Source: Afifella aestuarii
GTDB lineage: Bacteria > Pseudomonadota > Alphaproteobacteria > Rhizobiales > Afifellaceae
Reading direction: 5' to 3'
DNA length: 64,000 nucleotides
Assembly: GCF_004023665.1 (NCBI RefSeq)
Contig: NZ_SAUF01000002.1
Location: 744,001-808,000 of the forward strand
A program made the position numbers and the translations under genes. This document shows, piece after piece, positions 38,331 to 46,655 of this stretch; the stretch's first letter is position 1, and each line of letters opens with the position of its first letter. The notes beneath the pieces were generated by a model. The model had not been told where the DNA came from. It saw only the letters and a list, made by a program, of their open reading frames with translations, and searched no databases.

Positions 38331-39137
38331 CTATTTCTCGTAGGGAGTCTTGTCAAAGGGTGGGGCGTGTTCCTCCCAGCGCTCCACCTCGTCGCGAGTA
38401 ACGGCGGTGTAGCTGCAACCGCAGCCTATTGCCTGTCCTCCGCACATTGCGCACTCTTCCATGTCGCACCCGGGAACATGTAGCTGGCCATGCAGAACGC
38501 CGCAGTCATGACAGATGGCAGGAAGTTCTTGTCTTGTAGCTTCTGCGTCAGTGAAACGGCCCTCGTCGCCATAGCGGACACGCTCGAAAGGTCTGACGAC
38601 CAATGCCATGGGTTGATGCTGAGCCGCCTCGATCCTCTTTGGCCAGCCTTGTCTAACCAATATGCCATTGTACTCGACAAGCTCGACCTCCTTACTATTA
38701 GGAGCAATCCGTCTCGCAATAGGAGAAGCTCTGCGCCCAATTTTCTCAAGCGTCAGCCGAACGAGTTCGTCAAAACTTACATGACGTAGATCAATATAGC
38801 CAATTGTTGGGTTGAGGCCTGGAATGTCTGCATCATCAAGTCGAACTGGGAGAATGTACTCATATTTCTCAGATAGAGATCTAGCTTGAGCGTTCTTTAG
38901 TTCGTGCCGTGTCCAATTCTTGCGCGCATAGGCCTTAGAGATAAAAATTATGCAGTAGCGCGCTTTATCTTTATATATATGATGAAGATGCTGATAGAGG
39001 TCTTTCCCCCACAGGTTGGCCTGCTCGAAATTGTCGTAAAAGACGCGGACACCTTTTTGGTCGAGCGCAGTGGCGAACTCACTTACGGTCGGACGGTCCT
39101 CTCCCGCGAAAGAGACGGCAACATCGTAGTCTCTCAC
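38331..39137 (-). CDS. TIR-domain protein with C-terminal zinc ribbon
   Basis: 268 aa from a GTG preceded by AGGAGAGGTCC. Residues 1-130 are a TIR domain: DYDVAVSFAGEDR, VRVFYDNFEQANLWGKDL, YCIIFISKAYARKNWTRHEL with Glu79 at the NADase catalytic position. Residues 209-241 carry Cys/His (C209, C212, H220, C224, C229, C232, C239, C241) in CHDCGVLHGQLHVPGCD and ECAMCGGQAIGCGC, a zinc-ribbon module. Bacterial TIR proteins commonly degrade NAD+ during phage infection. The stop codon TAG of the upstream nuclease gene lies within its ribosome binding site (nine-base gap), so the two are coupled. Confidence 0.85.
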   Translation of the reverse strand: MRDYDVAVSFAGEDRPTVSEFATALDQKGVRVFYDNFEQANLWGKDLYQHLHHIYKDKARYCIIFISKAYARKNWTRHELKNAQARSLSEKYEYILPVRLDDADIPGLNPTIGYIDLRHVSFDELVRLTLEKIGRRASPIARRIAPNSKEVELVEYNGILVRQGWPKRIEAAQHQPMALVVRPFERVRYGDEGRFTDAEATRQELPAICHDCGVLHGQLHVPGCDMEECAMCGGQAIGCGCSYTAVTRDEVERWEEHAPPFDKTPYEK

Positions 39138-39146
39138 GGACCTCTC

Positions 39147-40706
39147 CTAATGAAATTTCGATACAGCCGAGTGGCTCTCACCCGCAAGAGCGGCGGATCT
39201 TGCGGTGGAATTCATGAAGTGCTTGCGGAAAGCTGCGGTCAATCCACTGTCCTTTGTTGTCTTGCAAAGGTCGTAAATATTGGACCCAAGGCGCCATTTA
39301 ATGGAGTAGCGAGCAGGATTAATCTCGCTCTTCGCCTTTTCGAGCATCGCGAGGCTGGCTGAAGTAAGCGGCGCGGTGGTCCAGAACTCAAAGTTCACCT
39401 GGAGATTTTGCCAATCAGGATGTGCCTTGATGGCCTTAAAGAAGGTCGGTACGTTATGTTGTAGCCATCTTTTCACCTCCTTGTCTGGTGTCTCTCCGTA
39501 AGGAGAATGACCTTTGCACTCGATGAAGGTGACAGAGATATTCTCGCGCACTGCGACGATATCAGCCTCAGCTTTTTTCTCTTCTGCTTTGTATATCCGG
39601 TTTGTCATCACATGAGTACCATTCTTCCTAAGAACGTCGGCTGCTAGGTACTCGAAGAGCGTCCCTCGCAGCTGCGCGGCGGCTCCTTCAATTTTGCCAA
39701 ACTTCTTGAAGAGTGCATCGAACTCTGCAGGGTCGATCGTTGAGGTGTGGGCGGCATTGTGCAGCACCTTGGATAGCTCAAGAAGACCTTCAGCCACTTC
39801 CTCGCCGAAGAGGTTCGCCGGTGTCGCTGGGACAATGCCATTTGCCTTCAAGAGCTGGAAGGCCTCGCCCTGAAACCGGGCGCCGACGAAAATCTGAAGG
39901 CAAGGTCCGATATTGCGCAGGCTTCGAAGGGTCCGGCACTTATTGATGAAAGGCCGAACCCCATCGGCAGTGATCAGATCGCCCAGATGGACATCGCATA
40001 CTACAAAGCCAGGCCTGCTCTTACCGTTTTTACCCACCCGCACCATCGGCCCCAGATAGGACGGGGCGCTCAGGTCCCAAGCGAATGTTCCTACACGCGG
40101 CAAGGTCTCTGCCTCGCGCGTCGCAACCTGGCCATAGCTCACGATGCCAAGCTTCTTGAGCCAGTCGCTCACCGCCGTGAGAAGGAAGCTCTCAGTAATG
40201 AGCTGCGTTCGCGCCGTGAGCGCGAGAAAATCGTAATGCTCATCGGTTTGCACGATTGAGATACAATCGCCAAGCCCCGGAAGAGCTACGCGCTGTAAAA
40301 GCCCAGCCTCGCTGAGTCGAGAGAAGATACTCTCCGGTGAAAGGTGCTTTTTCTGAGCTACAGGTGCCCCGCATACGATCGGGAAGAGCTTGTCTGGAAC
40401 GGCTCCACCTCGCTGCCGAAGAGCAGCGATCGCGTGTCCGTATGCCGAGTTGGTTTGCATCAAGGCTTCGACCAGATTCTCCCAGTAGCGGGGTGAGCCG
40501 AACTGCCGCTCAAGGTAAAGGAACCGGGCTTTGCGCGGAAACGTAACATAGCCGAGGCGGCGAATATTTCCCGAGAGTCGAGAGACGCGTTTGCGTGCCG
40601 CAACCGGCGAAATATTGAGGCTTTCTACTAGATACCCAGCGACTTCGCTCGAAAGGCAGGGGCCGCGGGTTTCCAAGAATTTTTCAATGAAGTCGCTCAT
40701 GGTCAT
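39147..40706 (-). CDS. Putative PD-(D/E)XK nuclease with N-terminal winged helix
   Basis: 519 aa. N-terminal ~65 residues look like a winged helix (SSEVAGYLVESLNISPVAAR, then KRVSRLSGNIRRLGYVTFPR). A middle domain (about 70-320) is unrecognised. Residues 345-400 show a restriction-endonuclease-like core: RGTLFEYLAADVL (Glu352), EADIVAV (Asp382) and TFIECKGHSP (Glu396-x-Lys398). This is the classic E...D...ExK metal-binding set, so DNA cleavage is likely. It is the first gene of a two-gene operon with the TIR protein. It is less GC-rich than its flanks and lies at the third low-GC island. No named system recognised for this pair. Confidence 0.75.
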   Translation of the reverse strand: MTMSDFIEKFLETRGPCLSSEVAGYLVESLNISPVAARKRVSRLSGNIRRLGYVTFPRKARFLYLERQFGSPRYWENLVEALMQTNSAYGHAIAALRQRGGAVPDKLFPIVCGAPVAQKKHLSPESIFSRLSEAGLLQRVALPGLGDCISIVQTDEHYDFLALTARTQLITESFLLTAVSDWLKKLGIVSYGQVATREAETLPRVGTFAWDLSAPSYLGPMVRVGKNGKSRPGFVVCDVHLGDLITADGVRPFINKCRTLRSLRNIGPCLQIFVGARFQGEAFQLLKANGIVPATPANLFGEEVAEGLLELSKVLHNAAHTSTIDPAEFDALFKKFGKIEGAAAQLRGTLFEYLAADVLRKNGTHVMTNRIYKAEEKKAEADIVAVRENISVTFIECKGHSPYGETPDKEVKRWLQHNVPTFFKAIKAHPDWQNLQVNFEFWTTAPLTSASLAMLEKAKSEINPARYSIKWRLGSNIYDLCKTTKDSGLTAAFRKHFMNSTARSAALAGESHSAVSKFH

Positions 40707-41400
40707 TTACGAATGTCACACAGCGCTTTTAATATCATGAGTACATGATGGGCCGCCTCTGTTTTTTTCGCATCCGCCTTTGTCATTGATTTTAATGATA
40801 AATTTCGCGCGGAAAAGAGCGTAGAGAGAGTACGATGTCACGGTGCACCTGTCCCGACCATGCCAATCGGTTCATTCCGTGATCCTAGAAGCACTTATGT
40901 CTGGTGCGACTTTTCCGGATAAAAATGCGCCTATCGATGATTGTCAGGCTTTGCGAGTCGTGACCCACGCTTGGCATTGCATAGTGGCCCTTGTGCAGTT
41001 CGCGAGATCTGTGTGCTAATTCTAGATGAACGACCACTTTCAGCAAAAAGAAAGGCCGATTGGAACGAGCGGAATTGGCGCTAAGCTGCCATTCCGTTTA
41101 GGAGGCCAGCGCTGTGGGAGGGCTCTTCGTTTTGACGGAAGGTGTTATATATGACTGATACCTCGTCCACAGCGGCCGGCTGACACGCCCACGGCGAGCG
41201 GTCAGTTAGCATAGCGCGCAATGCTTGCAGACCTCGCTCACCCCATCCGCCGCTCCCGGCCGAGCGTCGGCCTCCCCCACAATGGTGAGGGAGAGCATGG
41301 GCTACGTTTCTGGCTCACCCGCTTCGCAAGGACCTCGCCGCGCTGTGGCCGCTTTCAGCCTCAAACCTCGCGCCGAAACACAACTTTTGGAGATCAGATC
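40707..41400. other. Long intergenic stretch, no gene recognised
   Basis: 694 bases. The first half is AT-richer and should include the promoter of the nuclease-TIR operon. From about 41055 a GGAAT/ATTCC inverted repeat appears (arms CGGAAT at 41079 and ATTCCG at about 41091), and 41235-41300 is a diverged copy of the GC-rich palindromic repeat (CTCACCCCATCCGCCGC, then CCCCCACAATGGTGAGGGAG). No tRNA fold seen. Confidence 0.4.
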
Positions 41401-41841
41401 ATGGCGTCGGAGCGGGTGATACGGAGCGGGCAGTGTCATTGTGGGGCGGTGCGTTTTGAGGCGGAGCTTGTCGATGATCTTGCGACGGCGCGGCGGTGCA
41501 CCTGCTCTTTTTGCCGGATGCGCGGTGCGGTCGCCGTCTCGGCGGTGACGGGCGGCGTCAGGATCGTCGAGGGCGAGGCGTTTTTGACGCGCTACCGGTT
41601 CAATACCGGCACGGCGGAGCATTTTTTCTGTTCGCGCTGCGGGATCTACACGCACCATCAGCGGCGCTCCGACCCGCTTCAGTACGGCGTCAACGTCGCG
41701 TGTCTTCAGGGGCTGAGCCCGTTCGATTTCGCCGAGGTGCCGGTCACGGACGGCGTCGAGCATCCCTCCGACACCGGTCGGCCGTCGCGCCTCGCCGGCG
41801 TTTTGCGCTTCATTCCCGCGGATGACGACGCGACGTCGTGA
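41401..41841 (+). CDS. GFA-family (glutathione-dependent formaldehyde-activating-like) protein
   Basis: 146 aa from the ATG at 41401, with TTTGGAGATCAGATC just upstream. The zinc-binding motif set of the GFA/CENP-V fold is complete: SGQCHCGAVRFE, RRCTCSFCRMRG and HFFCSRCGIYTHHQ. Members include the S-(hydroxymethyl)glutathione synthase Gfa but most have unknown substrates, so only the family is claimed. An upstream in-frame start at 41221 would translate a repeat region and is rejected. Confidence 0.9.
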   Translation: MASERVIRSGQCHCGAVRFEAELVDDLATARRCTCSFCRMRGAVAVSAVTGGVRIVEGEAFLTRYRFNTGTAEHFFCSRCGIYTHHQRRSDPLQYGVNVACLQGLSPFDFAEVPVTDGVEHPSDTGRPSRLAGVLRFIPADDDATS

Positions 41842-41879
41842 ACGGGCGGCGGGTGAGATGAGAACGGACGCTGCGGCCT

Positions 41880-41953
41880 GACGGGGCCGCGGCGACCCCC
41901 ACCCGCCGCGCCGGACGGCGCGTCGACCTCCCCACAAGGGGGAGGTGGGAGCG
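41880..41953. repeat. GC-rich palindromic intergenic repeat, type B
   Basis: A copy of the element built around GACGGCGCGTCGACCTCCCC, then ACAAGGGGGAGGTGGGAG. It can fold into a long hairpin. Related copies lie at 42150-42242, 44338-44422 and, reversed, 59990-60076. Confidence 0.75.
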
Positions 41954-41954
41954 T

Positions 41955-42275
41955 GCGGCGTGGCCTTGCTGGAGAAATGGGCGGCGAGGAGGGTGGAGCG
42001 GCGTTGGGGCGCGAGGACGGCGGGAATGGATCTGCGTGCCTGGATTTGAGAGCGGGCCCAGATTTTAGAGGGGGCACGGCCGTCCCCCTCCCCCTTGTGG
42101 GGAGGGGTTAGGGGTGGGGGTCCGCTGGAAGAAACAACGTCTGAGATCTGACGGGGCCTCGGCGACCCCCACCCGACGCGCCGGACGGCGCGCCGACCTC
42201 CCCACAAGGGGGAGGTGGGAGCGCGCGGCGCGGCCTGGCGGGGTTATGCGGCGGCGGCGTTTGCGGGGCGGGGGT
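41955..42275 (+). repeat. Long direct repeat, left copy (flanks the VOC-LysR pair)
   Basis: Begins with GTGCGGCGTGGCCTTGCTG, continues through a type A palindromic element (CCCCTCCCCCTTGTGGGG at about 42084, then GAGGGGTTAGGGGTGGGG) and a type B element (about 42150-42242), and ends in the last codons of the VOC gene (GCGGCGGCGTTTGCGGGGCG). The same order of segments recurs at 44167-44457 with moderate divergence. Confidence 0.75.
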
Positions 42276-43083
42276 GGATGGCGATGCGGTTGCCCCAGGG
42301 GTCGGTGAAAGAGCGGTCGGTGAAAGAGCGGTCGGGGAAGCTTTTGGCGCCGAGGCGGGCGGCTGCCTCCGGGGTGGCGGCGAGGACGAGTTCGCTGAGG
42401 CCGGCCGCATCCGGGCTGCGCGGGCCGGCGCCGCGGCTGTTCCAGACATTGGTGCCGATGTGATGGTGGTAGCCGCCGGTTGCAAAGAAGCGCGCGGCGG
42501 GAAGCGTCGCGGAGAGATCGAAGCCGAGCGCGCCGCGATAAAAGGCTTCCGCGTCGCCGACATCGCCGACCTGCAGATGCACATGGCCGATGACGGTGCT
42601 GTCGGGCGCGCCGGACCAGCGGCCGGGCGCCTGGAGGAGGCTTTGGATGTCGAGCGGCCGCGTGTCCATCGCCACCATCTGGCCGTTCCACCTCCAGTCG
42701 GTGCGGGGCCGGTCGGCGTAGATCTCGATGCCGTTGCCTTCGGGGTCCCGGAGATAGACGGCCTCGGAGACGAGATGGTCGGAGGCGCCGTCGAGCCGTC
42801 CGCCGGCCTCTGCGAAATGCCGCAGCCAGCGGCCGAGATCGTCGCGATGGGGGACGAGGAAGGCCGTGTGGAAGAGGCCGGCCTCGAAGGGGAGGGACCG
42901 CGCCTTCGCGTCGCGGCGGAGCTCGATCAGCGGCCGGTCGCCCGCGCCGAGGAGGCGGCTTTCGCCGTCGCCGGCGATTTTTTCAAGCCCTATGACGCGC
43001 TCATAGAAATCGCCGACCGTGTCGAGATCGCGGACGGTGAGGGCGATATGGTCGATCGAAAGCGGGGCGTTGCTGGTCGCCAT
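42244..43083 (-). CDS. VOC-family protein, two-domain dioxygenase-like (CatE-like)
   Basis: 279 aa with two glyoxalase/VOC modules. First: LSIDHIALTVRDLDTVGDFY, a FHTAFLV strand and VYLRDPEGNGIEIY. Second: VIGHVHLQVGDVGDAEAFYR, GGYHHHIGTNVW and a terminal PWGNRIAIHP. His in IDHIAL, HVHLQV and the Glu in IEIY are the usual metal ligands, so it may be a catechol dioxygenase-like or glyoxalase-like enzyme. Near the C-terminus a 15-base tandem duplication (42301-42330) doubles SFTDR. The ATG follows AAGGAGATGTTTC. The divergent LysR gene is its likely regulator. Confidence 0.9.
   Translation of the reverse strand: MATSNAPLSIDHIALTVRDLDTVGDFYERVIGLEKIAGDGESRLLGAGDRPLIELRRDAKARSLPFEAGLFHTAFLVPHRDDLGRWLRHFAEAGGRLDGASDHLVSEAVYLRDPEGNGIEIYADRPRTDWRWNGQMVAMDTRPLDIQSLLQAPGRWSGAPDSTVIGHVHLQVGDVGDAEAFYRGALGFDLSATLPAARFFATGGYHHHIGTNVWNSRGAGPRSPDAAGLSELVLAATPEAAARLGAKSFPDRSFTDRSFTDPWGNRIAIHPRPANAAAA
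42301..42337 (+). repeat. 15-base tandem duplication within the VOC gene
   Basis: Unit GTCGGTGAAAGAGCG at 42301 and 42316, with GTCGG starting again at 42331. It is in frame and repeats five residues close to the C-terminus of the VOC protein. Confidence 0.85.
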
Positions 43084-43242
43084 GAAACATCTCCTTGGGG
43101 CGCGCCGGGGAAGGGCGCGCCGGGAAAGGGTGGAGGCTGGGGGCGCGTGCTCGGTGCGCGTTCATGGACGGAATTTAGGGCGGGCGGTCTGTCGCGATAA
43201 CGGGCTTGATGGGCGAATGACTGTCGCCGTATCGTAGACAAT

Positions 43243-44166
43243 ATGGATTATGCGGACGGGATCCGAAGCTTTGTCGCCGTGGTCGAGACGGGCTCCTTCA
43301 CGACGGCCGGAGAGCGGCTCGGCATCTCCAACAAGCTTGTCAGCAAATATGTCGCCGCGCTCGAAGAAAGGCTCGGGCGCGCGCTTCTCTACCGCACGAC
43401 CCGCTCCGTCTCGCTGACGGAGGATGGCGAGCGCTGGCTGCCCTATGCGCGAAACGTTCTGGATTCGCTGGAGGCGGCGGATGCGGCGCTGATCGACAGC
43501 GACACCGAGCTTGCCGGGCGGCTGCGCATCACCTCCGGCACGACCTTCGGTGAATTGTGCCTGGCGGACGCCGCCCAGACGTTCATCGAGACCTATCCCG
43601 GCATGCGCGTCGACCTCGTTTTGTCGGACGAGATGACGGATCTCGTAGCGGGCGGGTTCGACCTTGCGGTGCGCATCAGCGTGCCGCGGGATTCAAGCTA
43701 CAGGATGGCGCGCATCGGGACGATCACGTCGCAGATTGCGGCAAGCCCCGCTTATCTTAAAGCGCATGGCACGCCGCGCCGTCCCGAGGATCTCGCCGAT
43801 CACCAGGCGATCTTCGATCTGAACGACGATCCGCCGCGGCGCTGGCGTTTTTGCGACGGCAAGAAAGAGAAGGTGGTGGAGGTGGCGGGGCGGCTTGCCG
43901 TCAACAGCGCCTCGGCGACGATCCGCCAGGCGATCGCCGGGCACGGGCTGATCCGTGCGCCCGATATCTTTCTAAAACCGCATCTCGCCCGCGGCGATCT
44001 CGTCACCGTGCTCGACGATTTCACGGTGCGCGACAGGGCGCGCGACAGGGCGGGCGAGCGCGCGATCCATCTCCTGACCGCACCGAGCGCCTTCCGCTCC
44101 GATAAGGTCGCGGCCTTTGCGGCTGTACTCCGGCAGCATCTCGACCGGCTGAGGGGGCGGGCGTGA
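43243..44166 (+). CDS. LysR-family transcriptional regulator
   Basis: 307 aa. N-terminal winged helix-turn-helix: MDYADGIRSFVAVVETGSFT, TAGERLGISNKLVSKYVAAL, then EERLGRALLYRTTRSVSLTE. The remaining 220 residues are the periplasmic-binding-protein-like effector domain (LRITSGTTFGELCLADAAQT, FDLAVRISVPRDSSYRM), closest in style to the CrgA/DsdC-like subgroup. It is divergent from the VOC gene across a 159-base gap, the typical arrangement for a LysR regulator controlling its neighbour. A small tandem RDRA duplication occurs near residue 265. Confidence 0.93.
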   Translation: MDYADGIRSFVAVVETGSFTTAGERLGISNKLVSKYVAALEERLGRALLYRTTRSVSLTEDGERWLPYARNVLDSLEAADAALIDSDTELAGRLRITSGTTFGELCLADAAQTFIETYPGMRVDLVLSDEMTDLVAGGFDLAVRISVPRDSSYRMARIGTITSQIAASPAYLKAHGTPRRPEDLADHQAIFDLNDDPPRRWRFCDGKKEKVVEVAGRLAVNSASATIRQAIAGHGLIRAPDIFLKPHLARGDLVTVLDDFTVRDRARDRAGERAIHLLTAPSAFRSDKVAAFAAVLRQHLDRLRGRA

Positions 44167-44457
44167 GCGGTGCGGCCTTGCTGAAGAAGCGGGCGTCGAA
44201 GGGGGCGTTGCGGGGGCCGCAGATTTCAAAGTGGGCATGGGTTTGAGAGGGGGCACGGACGTTCCCCTCCCCCTTGTGGGGAGGGGTTAGGGGTGGGGGT
44301 CCGCTTAGGAAACCGGCGCTGGGTGGTTGGAACGAATCCGGCGACCCCCACCCGACGCGCCGGATGGCGCGTCGACCTCCCCACAAGGGGGAGGTGGGTG
44401 CGTGCGGCACGGCCTTGCGGGGGGTACGCGGCGGCAGCGTTTGCGGGGCGGTGAAAG
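44167..44457 (+). repeat. Long direct repeat, right copy, including a remnant of the VOC 3' end
   Basis: Matches 41955-42275 segment by segment: GTGCGGCCTTGCTGAAGAAG, type A element at about 44260-44300, type B element at 44338-44422, then GCGGCAGCGTTTGCGGGGCG, which is a copy of the final codons of the VOC gene, followed by GTGAAAGAGG. On the minus strand it still encodes RPANAAAA like the VOC C-terminus. No gene is present in 44167-44544. Confidence 0.75.
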
Positions 44458-44544
44458 AGGGTTTGGAGTCGAGCCGACGGCGTCATGGCCGCGACCAGGC
44501 GCGCAGCATTCCCGATCTGGAGCGATGTGCGAGACGTCGGCGTC

Positions 44545-44916
44545 CTAGCTTTGTGTGCTGATTTCAAGTTTCACCGTCGGAAAGTCGAAACGGACGGAGG
44601 ACGAGTCCGATTTCCAGAATATGACGGAATGGTGCTCGCGCGATCCGAAGGGCGGTCCCGGCAGGGGCAGGCTCGTGAACTCGTAGAGCACATCGGGCCC
44701 GCTCACCCCGATCTCGAACCAATGCCTGGATGCGCCGGTGAAAAAGCTCTTTTCGGAGAAGCTCATGACGGATGCCTGGAAACGTCCGTCCGGCGAGCTC
44801 CGCATTTCGCCCGTGCCGATCGGCATGGAATCGACGGACCGGTAGATGCCCAGGATCCCGATCACCGCGACCACTGCGAAAACGGCGGCGGCTATGAAAA
44901 TCTTGCGTAACAGCAC
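44545..44916 (-). CDS. Small membrane-anchored protein, unknown
   Basis: 123 aa from a GTG preceded by GGGAGGTAGAGA. One N-terminal hydrophobic segment (residues 5-25, IFIAAAVFAVVAVIGILGIY) acts as anchor or uncleaved signal; the ~95-residue remainder is predicted extracytoplasmic and beta-rich. No family recognised and no Cys pattern. No operon partner. Confidence 0.65.
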   Translation of the reverse strand: MLLRKIFIAAAVFAVVAVIGILGIYRSVDSMPIGTGEMRSSPDGRFQASVMSFSEKSFFTGASRHWFEIGVSGPDVLYEFTSLPLPGPPFGSREHHSVIFWKSDSSSVRFDFPTVKLEISTQS

Positions 44917-45434
44917 TCTCTACCTCCCGGTTGACGCAGACCATACTCCCGGCGTGACCCACGCGTTTTGGCCCTGTGTCACCATCCGCTGGAGCCCGTC
45001 CTGTTTGAGCGGACAGGCGGCGGCCGGATCGAGGTGCTGAGCCTGATCAACGCGCGGGGCGATCGACACGTCACGCCAGAGTGCGGAGTCTGGCGGTTTC
45101 AAGAAAACATGACATGTCGCTGCAGCCGACGAAAATGGACGCGATCCTGCCGTCCGGCGACCGTGATCCGTAGGACCGCTGACAACCTGTCCGCGCGATC
45201 GGGGAGTTTGTCGCGATTGGGCCGGAAGCGGGCTGGCATGGCCCGGCGCGGCGCGGATGCACGGGATCGCAGCCGGCTCACCGTCCTTTGCCGATGTCGT
45301 CTGCCGGGCCCTTGCGACCCTCTCCCGAGATCGCAGCGAATAGCTGCATCGAGCCCTTGGCGGACCTTCCGGACGGACCCTACGTTGATAGATCACGAAC
45401 CGCGACGGGAGTTCAATGAGATGAGGCCAGACCG
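44917..45434. other. Intergenic stretch without a recognisable gene
   Basis: 518 bases. Open frames exist on both strands but are rich in Arg, Ser and Pro, lack ribosome binding sites and resemble no family. The sequence could be decayed coding DNA. It should include the promoter of the SUKH-like gene. Confidence 0.4.
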
Positions 45435-46433
45435 ATGCTGACGATTGCCCAGTTCGCCGAAGGCGTGATGCGCCACGGGGAGATGACGGTCCTGATTTAT
45501 GAGCCGCAATCCGTGTGCTACCTGATGAGCGGCCAGCCAGTCTGCGCGAGAATCCACAATCGTGGCGAAACGACACGCGAACTTGCGCTCTCTCTTGTTT
45601 CAGCGCGCTTCGGCGAGATCGCCAGAAGCAATGTATCGCTTCCGCCGCGCGGAAGCGCGTATTTTTGGGGCCATCAGCCCGAGCTCGCCGAAGGCGACCG
45701 TATCACCCTCACCGTTGAGGCCCAAAACCCGAGCGAGAGGCTGACGGCAACCACCACCGTCTACGCCCACGACCGCGCCCGGGTCGGCTCTGAGCGTACG
45801 TTCCCCGGCGCGAGCGAAGCTGAAATCAGCGCATTCGAGGAGGCGGCAAGGATGCGCTTTTGCGACGACTACCGGGAGTTCCTTTCGACCCGCAACGCGC
45901 TTCGGCTGGTCTTCTTCCGCGGGGCGGACTGGCAACCGATCGAAGAGTGGGTCGAGGCGCTGAACAAGGCGGAAGAAAGCCTGCCGGACGAGCTTCAATT
46001 CGAGGACCTCACCGACATCTTAGGCATCGGTACGCCCGATCCGCGCCTCAATCAGCCAGAGCCCGTGCGGGCCGACCCTCGGCTTCAGTTCTACGATCTG
46101 AGGCTCTACCCTTACGGCTATCTCCTGGGCGACGATGGGGGCGGCAATCCAGCCGTCCAGGTGCCGAGCGGCAAGCACGCCGGCACGGTGATGAAGATCG
46201 ACCACGACGTGTCCGGGCTCATGACGGGCCTTTTCGAGGAAGATCTCGAGGAGGGGATGCGGGAGGAACTGCCGTTCCAGAGCCTTGATGGTGTCTCCAG
46301 TGACGATTGGTGGGACGCGATGATCGAGAACGGGGTCGTGTATCAGACATTCCCGAGCTTCAGCGACTTTCTCGACCGCCACGTTCGCCGGCAGACGGTG
46401 CTTATGGAAACGCTATCCCAATTCCGCGCCTGA
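45435..46433 (+). CDS. SMI1/KNR4 (SUKH)-like domain protein
   Basis: 332 aa. The N-terminal ~110 residues are beta-rich (immunoglobulin-like: VCARIHNRGETTRELALSL, then RSNVSLPPRGSAYFWGHQPE). From residue ~120 the SUKH pattern begins: PGASEAEISAFEEAARMRF followed by CDDYREFLSTRNA, later LYPYGYLLGDDGGGNPAVQV, then KHAGTVMKIDHD and a terminal FPSFSDFLDRHV. SUKH proteins often give immunity to polymorphic toxins, but no toxin gene is seen beside it. N-terminal fusion to a beta domain is unusual. Function therefore open. Confidence 0.75.
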   Translation: MLTIAQFAEGVMRHGEMTVLIYEPQSVCYLMSGQPVCARIHNRGETTRELALSLVSARFGEIARSNVSLPPRGSAYFWGHQPELAEGDRITLTVEAQNPSERLTATTTVYAHDRARVGSERTFPGASEAEISAFEEAARMRFCDDYREFLSTRNALRLVFFRGADWQPIEEWVEALNKAEESLPDELQFEDLTDILGIGTPDPRLNQPEPVRADPRLQFYDLRLYPYGYLLGDDGGGNPAVQVPSGKHAGTVMKIDHDVSGLMTGLFEEDLEEGMREELPFQSLDGVSSDDWWDAMIENGVVYQTFPSFSDFLDRHVRRQTVLMETLSQFRA

Positions 46434-46520
46434 AAGCTCGGCCCGGGCCGCAGGGCCCGGCACGTGCCCGGAGCCGTACAAGCTGCTATCGGCGCGCGAG
46501 GCGGGTCAGAAACTGGCAAT

Positions 46521-46560
46521 CCCTCTCGAAAGATTTCAGGCCCTCTCGAAAGATTTCAGG
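46521..46560 (+). repeat. Perfect 20-base tandem direct repeat
   Basis: CCCTCTCGAAAGATTTCAGG occurs twice in succession (46521-46540 and 46541-46560) in the gap between the SUKH-like gene and the iron transporter ATPase. Recent slippage or a site duplication are both possible. Confidence 0.9.
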
Positions 46561-46655
46561 CATCGGGAGTGGATATTAAATAGCACTCTTTGTCCGATGA
46601 GTGGCCGGTGCTCGCGTGGGAGGCGTTAGAATATCGTGCGAGCCTGCCAAACCGC

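Noticed and set aside
41221-41400. Upstream extension of the GFA protein
   Set aside because: It would translate a palindromic repeat; the ATG at 41401 has a good ribosome binding site and starts right before the family domain.
44920-45576. Open frames on both strands between the small membrane gene and the SUKH-like gene
   Set aside because: Arg/Ser/Pro-rich products, no ribosome binding sites, no family match; the minus frame also runs into the supported SUKH-like gene.
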